A stretch of DNA of 7,169 bases from Lachnospiraceae bacterium (GCA_003520105.1 DOVL01000218.1:1-7169), one strand, 5' to 3'. Shown: positions 1-5,914, counted from the stretch's first letter. Notes: a model not told the origin generated them from the letters alone. Numbers and translations are program-made.

Positions 1-440
1 AATACGGCGAGGAGCAGGTTAAGATCTGGAGACGTTCCTTCGATATCAAACCGCCTGCACTTGATCCGTCAGACGCTGAGGCTCCTCAGAATCAGGAGAT
101 GTTCAGAAATATCGATCCTGCGGTACTTCCGCTTCATGAGAGTCTTGAGACGACTATTGCAAGAGCGGTTCCTTTCTTCAATGAAGTCATAAAGAAGGAT
201 ATGGAAGCCGGCAAGAGAGTTATAATCGCTGCTCACGGCAACTCACTCCGTGCACTTGTCAAGTATTTTGACAATATTTCAAATGATGATATCATCAATG
301 TAAATATACCGACTGGAGTTCCGCTTGTATATGAATTTGATGATAACTTCAAGGCTGTCAACCATTATTATCTCGGTGACCAGGAGGCTCTTAGGGCTAA
401 GATGGAAGCTGTGGCTAATCAGGGAAAGAAACAGTCCTGA
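1..440 (+). CDS. gpmA: 2,3-bisphosphoglycerate-dependent phosphoglycerate mutase, C-terminal part (5' truncated)
   Basis: Cytosolic glycolytic enzyme that interconverts 3- and 2-phosphoglycerate. The frame is open from base 3 and encodes the last 145 residues of a family usually about 230-250 residues long, so roughly 100 residues lie upstream, including the N-terminal RHG motif with the phospho-accepting His. Visible family motifs are YGEEQVKIWRRSFDIKPP at the left edge, ESLETTIAR, AHGNSLRALVKY with the second active-site His at codon 234-236, NIPTGVPLVYEF at 303-338, YYLGD, and a C-terminal VANQGK tail as in E. coli GpmA. An internal ATG at 99 could be mistaken for the start, but the family sequence continues upstream of it. 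A strong terminator follows 41 bases after the stop, so this gene ends its own unit. Codon use (AAG, GGT, CTT) suits a well-expressed gene. The identification is firm; only the missing N-terminus is unseen. Confidence 0.96.
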   Translation, partial: YGEEQVKIWRRSFDIKPPALDPSDAEAPQNQEMFRNIDPAVLPLHESLETTIARAVPFFNEVIKKDMEAGKRVIIAAHGNSLRALVKYFDNISNDDIINVNIPTGVPLVYEFDDNFKAVNHYYLGDQEALRAKMEAVANQGKKQS

Positions 441-447
441 TCAGTTT

Positions 448-481
448 TACGGATTGACAAAATCCGTAGGGGGCATAATAT
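448..481 (+). promoter_or_regulatory. Possible promoter with consensus -35 inside an inverted repeat
   Basis: A perfect TTGACA lies at 454-459. With a 16-base spacer it faces TAATAT (476-481, 4 of 6 matches); with a 19-base spacer it faces TATAAA (479-484). The -35 box sits inside an 8-bp perfect inverted repeat, TACGGATT at 448-455 and AATCCGTA at 461-468, separated by five bases. That arrangement suits an operator or a small hairpin. No T-tract follows, so it is not itself a terminator. Transcription would begin near 487-490, inside the left arm of the gpmA terminator. The new RNA would then lack an intact terminator hairpin. Function is inferred only. Confidence 0.35.
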
Positions 482-536
482 AAATATATCAGCAGGGTAT
501 TGTTTAGATATTCAGTGCCTGCTGATATATTTTTTT
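482..536 (+). terminator. Intrinsic terminator of gpmA
   Basis: A perfect 15-bp stem is formed by AAATATATCAGCAGG (482-496) and CCTGCTGATATATTT (518-532). The loop is 21 bases and the T-run covers 530-536. It lies 41 bases past the gpmA stop codon. The A/T-rich foot and G/C-rich head with a long loop resemble the hairpin between hprK and the glucokinase gene, but only this one carries the T-tract needed for release. Confidence 0.88.
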
Positions 537-610
537 ACGTGGAGGATGTATATGTTTGTAAGTGGTCTTATTGATTGGTATCGTTTATTATACTTGTCGA
601 CAGCTTTTTG

Positions 611-638
611 TTGTAAGTTTAAGTGATTCTGTTATAAT
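611..638 (+). promoter_or_regulatory. Promoter of hprK (extended -10)
   Basis: TATAAT at 633-638 is a perfect -10 hexamer. It is preceded by TG-T at 630-632, giving an extended -10. A -35-like TTGTAA (611-616, 4 of 6 matches) lies 16 bases upstream. The predicted start is near 645, leaving about a 90-base leader before hprK. It is the best promoter in the stretch after the gpmA terminator and probably drives the hprK-to-HPr-like gene block. Confidence 0.72.
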
Positions 639-644
639 ACTCAT

Positions 645-734
645 AGTGGGGATATGTTGGGACTTATCAGAGTCAGATATTTAATGCATATCCCAATTTA
701 AGATGATTATTGTGGTTAATAGGGAGGTGGATAG
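645..734 (+). promoter_or_regulatory. Structured 5' leader of hprK
   Basis: The predicted leader can fold GGGATATG (649-656) onto CATATCCC (687-694), enclosing a small GACT (661-664)/AGTC (671-674) stem. A competing pairing uses TTGGGA (657-662) with TCCCAA (691-696) and shares bases 691-694, so the two folds exclude each other. The ribosome site AGGGAGGTGG (721-730) lies outside both stems. I recognise no known riboswitch class, and a regulatory role is only a possibility. Confidence 0.35.
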
Positions 735-1676
735 ATGTCAGAAGAATACAGTGTATCACTTAGTGATTTTATAAAAAAATTAAACCTGCATAATTATACG
801 CCGGAGATAGATACGGACAAGATCATGATAACAGATCCGGACATAAACAGACCGGCCCTGCAGCTTGCAGGCTTTTTTGAACATTTTGATACAGCAAGAG
901 TTCAGATATGCGGAAACGTTGAGCACGCATACCTTGCGGATATGCATACGAGAGAGGAAAATATAGATATATTTGACAAGCTCTTCAGCTTTCCGATTCC
1001 GTGTCTTGTATTTTGCAGAAATATCGAACCGTATGATTTTATAATCGAAGCAGGAAAAAAGCATGGCATACCTGTGCTTTCGAGCGGTTCGGCAACATCT
1101 GCCTTTGTGCATGAGTCGGTTAGATGGCTGCATGAGGAGCTTGCTCCGCGTATATCAATACATGCCGTTCTGGTCGATGTTTTCGGTGAGGGTGTGCTCA
1201 TCATGGGTGACAGCGGTATAGGTAAGAGCGAGGCGGCTCTTGAACTTATCAAGAGAGGTCACAGACTTGTTGCCGATGATGTTGTTGAGATAAAGAAGAT
1301 CAGTGATGACCAGCTTATCGGCCAGTCGCCTGAGATTACAAGACATTTTATCGAACTTCGTGGTATAGGAATCATAGATGTTAAGACCATGTTCGGTGTT
1401 GAATGCGTTAAGCTTTCACAGGAGATAGATCTTGTCATCAAGCTTGAGGAGTGGAACAAGGATGCAAACTATGACAGGCTCGGACTTGAGGATACCTATG
1501 TTGAATTCCTCGGAAATAAGGTTACCAGCCATTCCATTCCGATCAGACCGGGTCGTAACCTTGCCATCATCGTTGAGTCTGCAGCCGTAAACCACAGACA
1601 GAAGAAGATGGGTTACAACGCCGCTCAGGAGCTTTACAAGAGGGTTACAGAGAATATGATGAAGAATTCAAGGTAA
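735..1676 (+). CDS. hprK: HPr kinase/phosphorylase
   Basis: Bifunctional cytosolic enzyme that phosphorylates HPr-type proteins on Ser46 using ATP or pyrophosphate and also removes the phosphate; it is central to carbon catabolite control in Firmicutes. At 313 residues it matches the family (about 310). The N-terminal domain shows DINRPALQLAGFF (36-48). The catalytic domain shows the active-site His143 in HAVLVDVFGEGVL, the Walker A loop GDSGIGKS (158-165), VADD with Asp181/Asp182, the signature ELRGIGIIDVK (207-217), and RPGRNLA (271-277) near the C-terminus. The residue after His143 is Ala, where many homologues have Gly, a mild change. The ATG at 735 sits 7 bases after GGAGG (723-727). It is the first gene after an extended -10 promoter. 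Its likely target, an HPr-like protein with Ser46, is encoded about 4 kb downstream in the same direction. The 3' end is followed by short decayed repeats of its own tail. Confidence 0.97.
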   Translation: MSEEYSVSLSDFIKKLNLHNYTPEIDTDKIMITDPDINRPALQLAGFFEHFDTARVQICGNVEHAYLADMHTREENIDIFDKLFSFPIPCLVFCRNIEPYDFIIEAGKKHGIPVLSSGSATSAFVHESVRWLHEELAPRISIHAVLVDVFGEGVLIMGDSGIGKSEAALELIKRGHRLVADDVVEIKKISDDQLIGQSPEITRHFIELRGIGIIDVKTMFGVECVKLSQEIDLVIKLEEWNKDANYDRLGLEDTYVEFLGNKVTSHSIPIRPGRNLAIIVESAAVNHRQKKMGYNAAQELYKRVTENMMKNSR

Positions 1677-1732
1677 CAAGAAAAAATAGTGTGGAATTCA
1701 AGGTAGAACGAATGCTGAAGAACTCAAAGTGA
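1664..1732 (+). repeat. Short tandem repeats of the hprK 3' end
   Basis: GAATTCAAGGTA occurs at 1664-1675 (the last codons and stop of hprK) and again exactly at 1694-1705, a 30-base period. A third, degenerate copy lies at 1712-1732 and matches 17 of 21 bases of hprK 1656-1676 (ATGATGAAGAATTCAAGGTAA). In the frame one base off from hprK the repeats stay open to a TGA at 1730-1732, and the end of that reading (MLKNSK, stop) echoes the HprK tail MMKNSR. This looks like a duplicated and decaying gene end. Confidence 0.6.
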
Positions 1733-1745
1733 TAAATTAGAATTA

Positions 1746-1818
1746 GATTATCGTATATATATGCCCCTGAAGGCGTATTCGACAGCTACAACTGAAGGGG
1801 CATATATATGCGATAATC
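1746..1818 (+). repeat. Long hairpin (23-bp arms) between hprK and glucokinase gene
   Basis: The arms at 1746-1768 and 1796-1818 are complementary over 23 bp with a single mismatch (T1754 opposite G1810), which is a G-U pair in RNA. The loop is 27 bases. The stem has an A/T-rich foot and a CCCCT/AGGGG head. No T-run follows in either direction, so it does not read as a standard terminator. It ends 17 bases before the GGAGG site of the next gene. It could act in RNA processing or stabilisation, cause partial termination, or be a small mobile-element remnant; I see no clear target-site duplication. Confidence 0.7.
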
Positions 1819-1849
1819 GATATAAATAATAAAATGGAGGATGAAAACA

Positions 1850-2785
1850 ATGAGTTATGTTTTTGGTGTAGATATCGGGGGAACAACAGTTAAGATCGGA
1901 CTTTTCAACGTAGAGGGTGAGCTCCTTGATAAGTGGGAGATCACCACAAGAACAGATGAGGGTGGAAAGTACATTCTTGGAGATATCGCAGATTCAGTTA
2001 ATGCCAAGATCGAAGAGAAGGCTATTGATAAGAATGACGTTGCAGGTATCGGCATGGGCGTTCCGGGACCGGTTAGAGATGACGGAACAGTTATCAAGTG
2101 CGTTAACCTTGGCTGGGGCATCTTCAATGTTGCGGAAGAACTCAGTAATCTTACGGGACTTCCTGTAAAAGCAGGTAATGATGCAAATATGGCTGCCCTC
2201 GGTGAGATGTGGCAGGGTGGCGGTAAGGGCCACGAAAATATCGTTATGGTTACTCTCGGAACCGGTGTCGGCGGAGGAATCATCATCAATGGTAAGATGA
2301 TCTCAGGCGTTAACGGTGCAGGCGGAGAAATCGGTCATATGACCATCAACAACGATGAAACAGAGTTCTGCAACTGTGGTAAGAAGGGCTGCCTCGAGCA
2401 GTATGCTTCAGCAACAGGTATCGTAAGAATGGCAAAGATTGCCCTTAATGAGAGTGACAGACCTTCTAAGCTTCGTGAGGTTCAGTACATCTCTGCGAAG
2501 GAAATATTTGACCAGGCTAAGACCGGTGATGATCTTGCAATGGAGCTTGTAGATGAGCTCGGTAACAAGCTCGGTCTTGCACTTGCACAGGTTTCATGTG
2601 TTGTTGATCCTGAGGTATTTGTTATCGGTGGTGGCGTTTCAAGAGCCGGTGATATCCTTATAAACGCAGTTAAGGCAGCTTATGCAAAATACGCTTTCCA
2701 CGCCTGCAAGGGAACAGGCTTCGAGCTTGCTACACTTGGCAATGATGCAGGTATGTACGGCGGAGCTTATCTTGCTACGAAGTAA
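1850..2785 (+). CDS. glcK: ROK-family glucokinase
   Basis: Cytosolic ATP-dependent kinase that forms glucose 6-phosphate from free glucose, as in B. subtilis GlcK. From the ATG at 1850 it has 311 residues, normal for the family. It shows the phosphate-binding motif DIGGTT (8-13), GNDAN with catalytic Asp111, LGTGVGGG (136-143), EIGH (160-163), and the ROK zinc motif CNCGKKGCLE with Cys174, Cys176 and Cys181 plus His163. An in-frame ATG at 1841 directly abuts GGAGG (1836-1840) and leaves no spacer; the ATG at 1850 lies 9 bases away and is the better start (the longer form would be 314 residues). The gene stands between hprK and murB. Glucose specificity is inferred from family resemblance; other ROK sugar kinases share these motifs, although the close match around the zinc motif favours glucokinase. 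Confidence 0.93.
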   Translation: MSYVFGVDIGGTTVKIGLFNVEGELLDKWEITTRTDEGGKYILGDIADSVNAKIEEKAIDKNDVAGIGMGVPGPVRDDGTVIKCVNLGWGIFNVAEELSNLTGLPVKAGNDANMAALGEMWQGGGKGHENIVMVTLGTGVGGGIIINGKMISGVNGAGGEIGHMTINNDETEFCNCGKKGCLEQYASATGIVRMAKIALNESDRPSKLREVQYISAKEIFDQAKTGDDLAMELVDELGNKLGLALAQVSCVVDPEVFVIGGGVSRAGDILINAVKAAYAKYAFHACKGTGFELATLGNDAGMYGGAYLATK

Positions 2786-2790
2786 TATTT

Positions 2791-2804
2791 ATATTGATCA
2801 ATAT
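2791..2804. promoter_or_regulatory. 14-bp perfect palindrome after the glucokinase gene
   Basis: ATATTGATCAATAT is a perfect 14-bp palindrome starting six bases after the glucokinase stop. It could be a dimeric protein-binding site, but its A/T-rich composition means chance is a fair explanation. No good promoter elements are seen beside it. Confidence 0.25.
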
Positions 2805-2807
2805 CAG

Positions 2808-2856
2808 ATCCGGTAATAACCGTCCATATGTTGTGAACATAACGGGGTTACCGGAT
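2808..2856 (+). other. Imperfect hairpin between glucokinase gene and murB
   Basis: Three nested stems line up: ATCCGGTAA (2808-2816) with TTACCGGAT (2848-2856), CCGT (2820-2823) with ACGG (2842-2845), and TATGTT (2827-2832) with AACATA (2836-2841) around a GTG loop. No T-run follows, so it is a poor terminator. A second, smaller hairpin follows at 2871-2901 (10 bp with one mismatch), ending just before the murB ribosome site. Together they fill most of the gap. Confidence 0.5.
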
Positions 2857-2910
2857 TATGAATGAGAAGACTGTGATCATTATGTGAGCTGATGACCACA
2901 GAAAGGATAT

Positions 2911-3783
2911 GTGAAATTAATGTTGGAAATATTTGATGAGCCATTAAATAAGCACACTACATTTCGAACGGGTGGGCCTGCAAAGAGGTATGTCGAGCCG
3001 GAAACACCTGCTGAAGTGGTTGAACTTATTAAGGGTCTGAAGGAGAACGGAGAACCTTTTATCGTTATCGGTAACGGTAGTAATCTTCTTGTTTCGGACA
3101 AGGGATATGACGGAACGGTTATCTGTATTTCAGACAAACTGGGTGAGATCAAGGTTCAGGGAAGCACGATATATGCAGGAGCCGGAGCTATGCTTTCGGC
3201 TGTTGCGAGAACTGCGAGAGATAATGGTCTGGCGGGCTTCGAGTTTGCATCGGGAATACCGGGCTCTGTGGGCGGCGCCGTATTTATGAATGCGGGTGCT
3301 TACGGCGGAGAGATCGTTCAGGTTGCTCAGTACGTTGACGTTATTGAGGACGGTGAACTGAAAAGGATAGATGCCGCTGATATGCAGTTTGGCTACAGAC
3401 ATAGCGTTGCAATGGAAAGAGAGATGATCATCCTCGGACTGTGCATAAAGCTTGAAAGCGGAAACCCTGAAGAGATCACTGCGAAGATGAGCGAGCTGAA
3501 TAAAAAGCGTGTTGATAAGCAGCCTCTTGAATATCCTAGTGCGGGATCAACCTTTAAGAGACCTGAAGGATATTTTGCGGGTAAGCTTATTCAGGACAGC
3601 GGACTTGCAGGCTACAGAGTCGGTGGTGCCATGGTATCACCTAAACACTGCGGCTTTGTTATAAACTATGAAAATGCCACATCAACTGATATTTACACCT
3701 TGATGCAGGATGTGATCAAAACGGTTCAGGATAAATATAATGTCACACTTGAACCTGAGGTACGTCTCGTGGGCGATTTCTGA
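2911..3783 (+). CDS. murB: UDP-N-acetylenolpyruvoylglucosamine reductase
   Basis: FAD enzyme of the cytosol that reduces UDP-GlcNAc-enolpyruvate with NADPH to UDP-N-acetylmuramate, the second committed step of peptidoglycan synthesis. The 290 residues fit the shorter type II MurB form of Firmicutes. FAD-binding motifs are TTFRTGGPA (16-24), GNGSNLL (54-60) and GIPGSVGG...MNAGAYGGE (115-134). Active-site residues are in YRHS (162-165, Arg163), SAGSTFKRP (catalytic Ser213) and EPEVRLVG (Glu283). The start is uncertain. A GTG at 2911 lies only 3 bases after AAGGA (2903-2907); an ATG at 2920 lies 12 bases after it and would give 287 residues. Both leave the conserved PLNKHTTF region intact. The gene follows a hairpin-rich gap and precedes rapZ by 56 bases. 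Confidence 0.96.
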   Translation: MKLMLEIFDEPLNKHTTFRTGGPAKRYVEPETPAEVVELIKGLKENGEPFIVIGNGSNLLVSDKGYDGTVICISDKLGEIKVQGSTIYAGAGAMLSAVARTARDNGLAGFEFASGIPGSVGGAVFMNAGAYGGEIVQVAQYVDVIEDGELKRIDAADMQFGYRHSVAMEREMIILGLCIKLESGNPEEITAKMSELNKKRVDKQPLEYPSAGSTFKRPEGYFAGKLIQDSGLAGYRVGGAMVSPKHCGFVINYENATSTDIYTLMQDVIKTVQDKYNVTLEPEVRLVGDF

Positions 3784-3839
3784 TGATGTGACAGAAATTA
3801 AAATAAATTGTTGAGTGTGAAGAGGAAGGAAACCGGATA

Positions 3840-4721
3840 ATGAGATTTGTTATTGTAACCGGTATGAGCGGTGCGGGTAAGTCGACTGCTCTTAAAACAT
3901 TTGAAGATTTCGGATATTTCTGCGTGGACAATCTGCCTGTTCCGCTTATCGGTAAGATCACTGAAATGATGACCGATAAGAGCTGGAATAACGATAAGGT
4001 TGCGCTCGGAATCGATATCAGAAACGGTGATGCGCTGAATGATCTGTCGGATGTTCTCGCAAAGCTCCGTAAGGATAAATTTGTTTATGAGATCATGTTT
4101 CTTGATGCGAGTGACATGGTTCTTGTGAAGCGTTATAAAGAGACCAGAAGAGACCATCCGCTTGCACCTCTCGGACATCTCGAAGAGGGTATTGCCGAGG
4201 AGAGAAACAGAATATCCTTCCTTAAGGAGAGAGCAGACTATGTTATCGATACAAGCATGCTCCTTACAAGAGATCTGAAGAGTGAGATCGAGTCAATCTA
4301 TCAGCATGACAGGAATTATAACAATATTGTTGTTACGATCATTTCCTTCGGTTTTAAATTCGGTATTCCTGCTGAAGCTGATTATGTTATTGACACACGT
4401 TTCCTGCCGAATCCTTATTATGATGAGCTTCTTCGCAAGAAGACCGGAAATGATAAGGAAGTTCAGGACTATGTCATGGCAGACGGAGAGGGAAGTGTAT
4501 TTCTGAATAAGCTTTATGATCTGATGGGTTATGTTATCCCTCAGTTCGTTGAGAAGGAAGGCAGACACCAGATGGTTGTTGCAGTCGGATGTACCGGTGG
4601 CAGACACAGATCGGTGACCATAGCCAATCTCCTGAGAGACAGACTTTCGGAGCTGCCATATTCGATCCACGTACTTCACAGAGACATCAGTAATGATAAA
4701 TACGTAAAGGGAGAAGAGTAA
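3840..4721 (+). CDS. rapZ: RapZ/YvcJ-family nucleotide-binding protein
   Basis: P-loop NTPase-like protein. The E. coli member RapZ binds small RNAs and steers decay of GlmZ to control amino-sugar synthesis; B. subtilis YvcJ hydrolyses GTP and affects competence. The role in this organism is inferred from family membership. The 293 residues match the family (about 285-295). It shows Walker A GMSGAGKS (8-15), GYFCVDNLP (25-33), DIRN (59-62), ETRRDHPL (101-108), SFGFKFGIP (169-177), FLPNPYY (188-194) and the C-terminal GCTGGRHRSV (250-259), the hallmark of the C-terminal domain. The ATG at 3840 lies 9 bases after AAGGA (3826-3830). Its stop overlaps the start of whiA (TAATG), which implies translational coupling. 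The neighbour murB uses the amino sugar whose synthesis RapZ controls in enterics. Confidence 0.96.
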   Translation: MRFVIVTGMSGAGKSTALKTFEDFGYFCVDNLPVPLIGKITEMMTDKSWNNDKVALGIDIRNGDALNDLSDVLAKLRKDKFVYEIMFLDASDMVLVKRYKETRRDHPLAPLGHLEEGIAEERNRISFLKERADYVIDTSMLLTRDLKSEIESIYQHDRNYNNIVVTIISFGFKFGIPAEADYVIDTRFLPNPYYDELLRKKTGNDKEVQDYVMADGEGSVFLNKLYDLMGYVIPQFVEKEGRHQMVVAVGCTGGRHRSVTIANLLRDRLSELPYSIHVLHRDISNDKYVKGEE

Positions 4722-5626
4722 TGTCTTTTTCTACAGACCTTAAATCCGAGCTTTCAGAAATAATGCCTACGGCGGTTCACTGCCGGCTGGCTTTCCTTGC
4801 CGGAGTCGTTGTTTCGGCCGGAAAACTTGAGGGCAGTGAGCTGAGTATAAGGCTTGAAAATGAGTCCCTTCAGAAAGTTTTACAGCGTATTATAAGAAAA
4901 ACTTTTGACAATACGGATGAAATGATGTATACATCTAACAGTGGAGGGCAGAAAAAACTGGTCATCACAGGAACTCTTGTTGATGATTTTTTTTCTACTC
5001 TGAAATTATCCGATGTGTCGGGAAGCCTCTATACAAATAATATTGTCATAGAGAAAACCTGTTGTAAGAGAGCGTTCATCAGAGGTGCGTTTCTTACCGT
5101 CGGATCTGTTTCTTCCCCGGAGAAAAGCTATCATTTTGAGATGGTATTTCCTGACGAAAATAAGGCCGGTCAGATGATTGAATGTATGAAAGTATTTGAC
5201 ACGGACCCTAAAGTTGTGGTAAGAAGAAACAGTTATGTTGTATATATTAAGGACGGAGATGAGATTGCAAGTCTTCTCAGTGTCATGGGAGCGGTCAATT
5301 CGCTGATGACATTTGAGAATGTGAGAATCGTCAAGGATATTCGGAATTCGATCAATCGAGAAGTTAATTGCGAGACCGCTAATATCAGCAAGGTCGCAAG
5401 TGCTTCGGTCAAACAGATCAAGGATATCGAATATATAGATTCTGAGATGGGCAGGGATTACCTTCCGGACAGTCTCAGAGAACTTGCAGATGTAAGAATT
5501 GCCAATCCGCTTCTCTCGCTCAAGGAATTGGGAGATATGCTGCAGCCGCCTATAGGCAAGTCGGGGGTCAATCACAGACTCAGGCGTATAAGCGCTCTGG
5601 CGGATAAGCTGCGTGAATCCCGTTAA
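4721..5626 (+). CDS. whiA: WhiA-type DNA-binding regulator
   Basis: WhiA is a DNA-binding protein with a degenerate LAGLIDADG-homing-endonuclease-like fold and a C-terminal helix-turn-helix. It controls sporulation septation in Streptomyces and influences division in B. subtilis. The 301 residues match Firmicute members. The N-terminus MSFSTDLKSELSE and HC at 20-21 are typical. The endonuclease-like core appears around RGAFLTVGSVSSPEKSYHFE (121-140), without a clear catalytic acidic pair. The conserved linker NCETANI spans 216-222. The helix-turn-helix covers about 262-297 (ANPLLSLKELGDML ... SGVNHRLRRI). A site AAAGGGAG (4706-4713) lies 7 bases before the ATG, inside the end of rapZ, and the genes overlap by one base. 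Codon use is less biased (more AAA, ATA) than in the glucokinase gene, suggesting lower expression. An 8-T run at 4987-4994 lies within the coding sequence. Confidence 0.95.
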   Translation: MSFSTDLKSELSEIMPTAVHCRLAFLAGVVVSAGKLEGSELSIRLENESLQKVLQRIIRKTFDNTDEMMYTSNSGGQKKLVITGTLVDDFFSTLKLSDVSGSLYTNNIVIEKTCCKRAFIRGAFLTVGSVSSPEKSYHFEMVFPDENKAGQMIECMKVFDTDPKVVVRRNSYVVYIKDGDEIASLLSVMGAVNSLMTFENVRIVKDIRNSINREVNCETANISKVASASVKQIKDIEYIDSEMGRDYLPDSLRELADVRIANPLLSLKELGDMLQPPIGKSGVNHRLRRISALADKLRESR

Positions 5627-5656
5627 ACATCATCTATATGAAGGGGAACATAGAAA

Positions 5657-5914
5657 ATGACTACTGCACAATTTACTGTTAAGTTACCTAATTACGTAGA
5701 AGCAAGACCGGTTGCTGAGATAGTACAGACAGCAAGCCAGTATGAGTCGGCTATCTACCTTATATCAGGAGACAAGAAGATTAATGCCAAGAGCATTATG
5801 GGCATGATGAGCCTTGGACTTCATAACGACGATATTATCAGTGTAGAGGCTGACGGAAGAGATGAAGAGCAGGCTATAGACGCTGTTGTAAGATACATGA
5901 GTTCGGTAGCATAG
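5657..5914 (+). CDS. crh: HPr-like regulatory protein with Glu at position 15 (Crh-like)
   Basis: Small cytosolic protein of the HPr fold, 85 residues, the same size as HPr and Crh. The HPr active-site motif normally reads GLHARP. Here it reads NYVEARPVA (12-20), so Glu15 replaces the His15 that carries phosphate in the PTS. Arg17 and Pro18 are kept. The regulatory site is intact: NAKSIMGMMSL (43-53) with Ser46, the residue phosphorylated by HprK. In B. subtilis, Crh likewise lacks His15 (Gln), keeps Ser46, acts as a CcpA corepressor rather than a phosphocarrier, and is encoded directly after whiA, as here. I therefore infer a regulatory, non-PTS role. The gene begins 30 bases after whiA, with AAGGGG (5641-5646) 10 bases before the ATG, and ends the gene block. 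The symbol is by analogy; whether Glu15 has the same effect as Gln15 is not known from sequence. Confidence 0.88.
   Translation: MTTAQFTVKLPNYVEARPVAEIVQTASQYESAIYLISGDKKINAKSIMGMMSLGLHNDDIISVEADGRDEEQAIDAVVRYMSSVA

Noticed and set aside
441..734. CcpA-binding (cre) sites near hprK or elsewhere in the gaps
   Set aside because: I looked for a TGAAANCG-type palindrome in each intergenic stretch and found no convincing match.
1855..2289. A 144-codon minus-strand open frame opposite the glucokinase gene
   Set aside because: Its Pro/Ser-rich translation is what results from reading the biased GGT/GAG codons of the real gene backwards; no independent support.
4987..4994. Run of eight T residues inside whiA as a slippage or phase-variation site
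   Set aside because: The run encodes ordinary Phe codons, the frame is intact, and eight bases is short for proven slippage; nothing else points to phase variation.
5006..5575. A 189-codon minus-strand open frame opposite whiA
   Set aside because: It lies entirely within a clearly identified gene, has no ribosome site or family motif, and its residues follow from the complementary strand of whiA.
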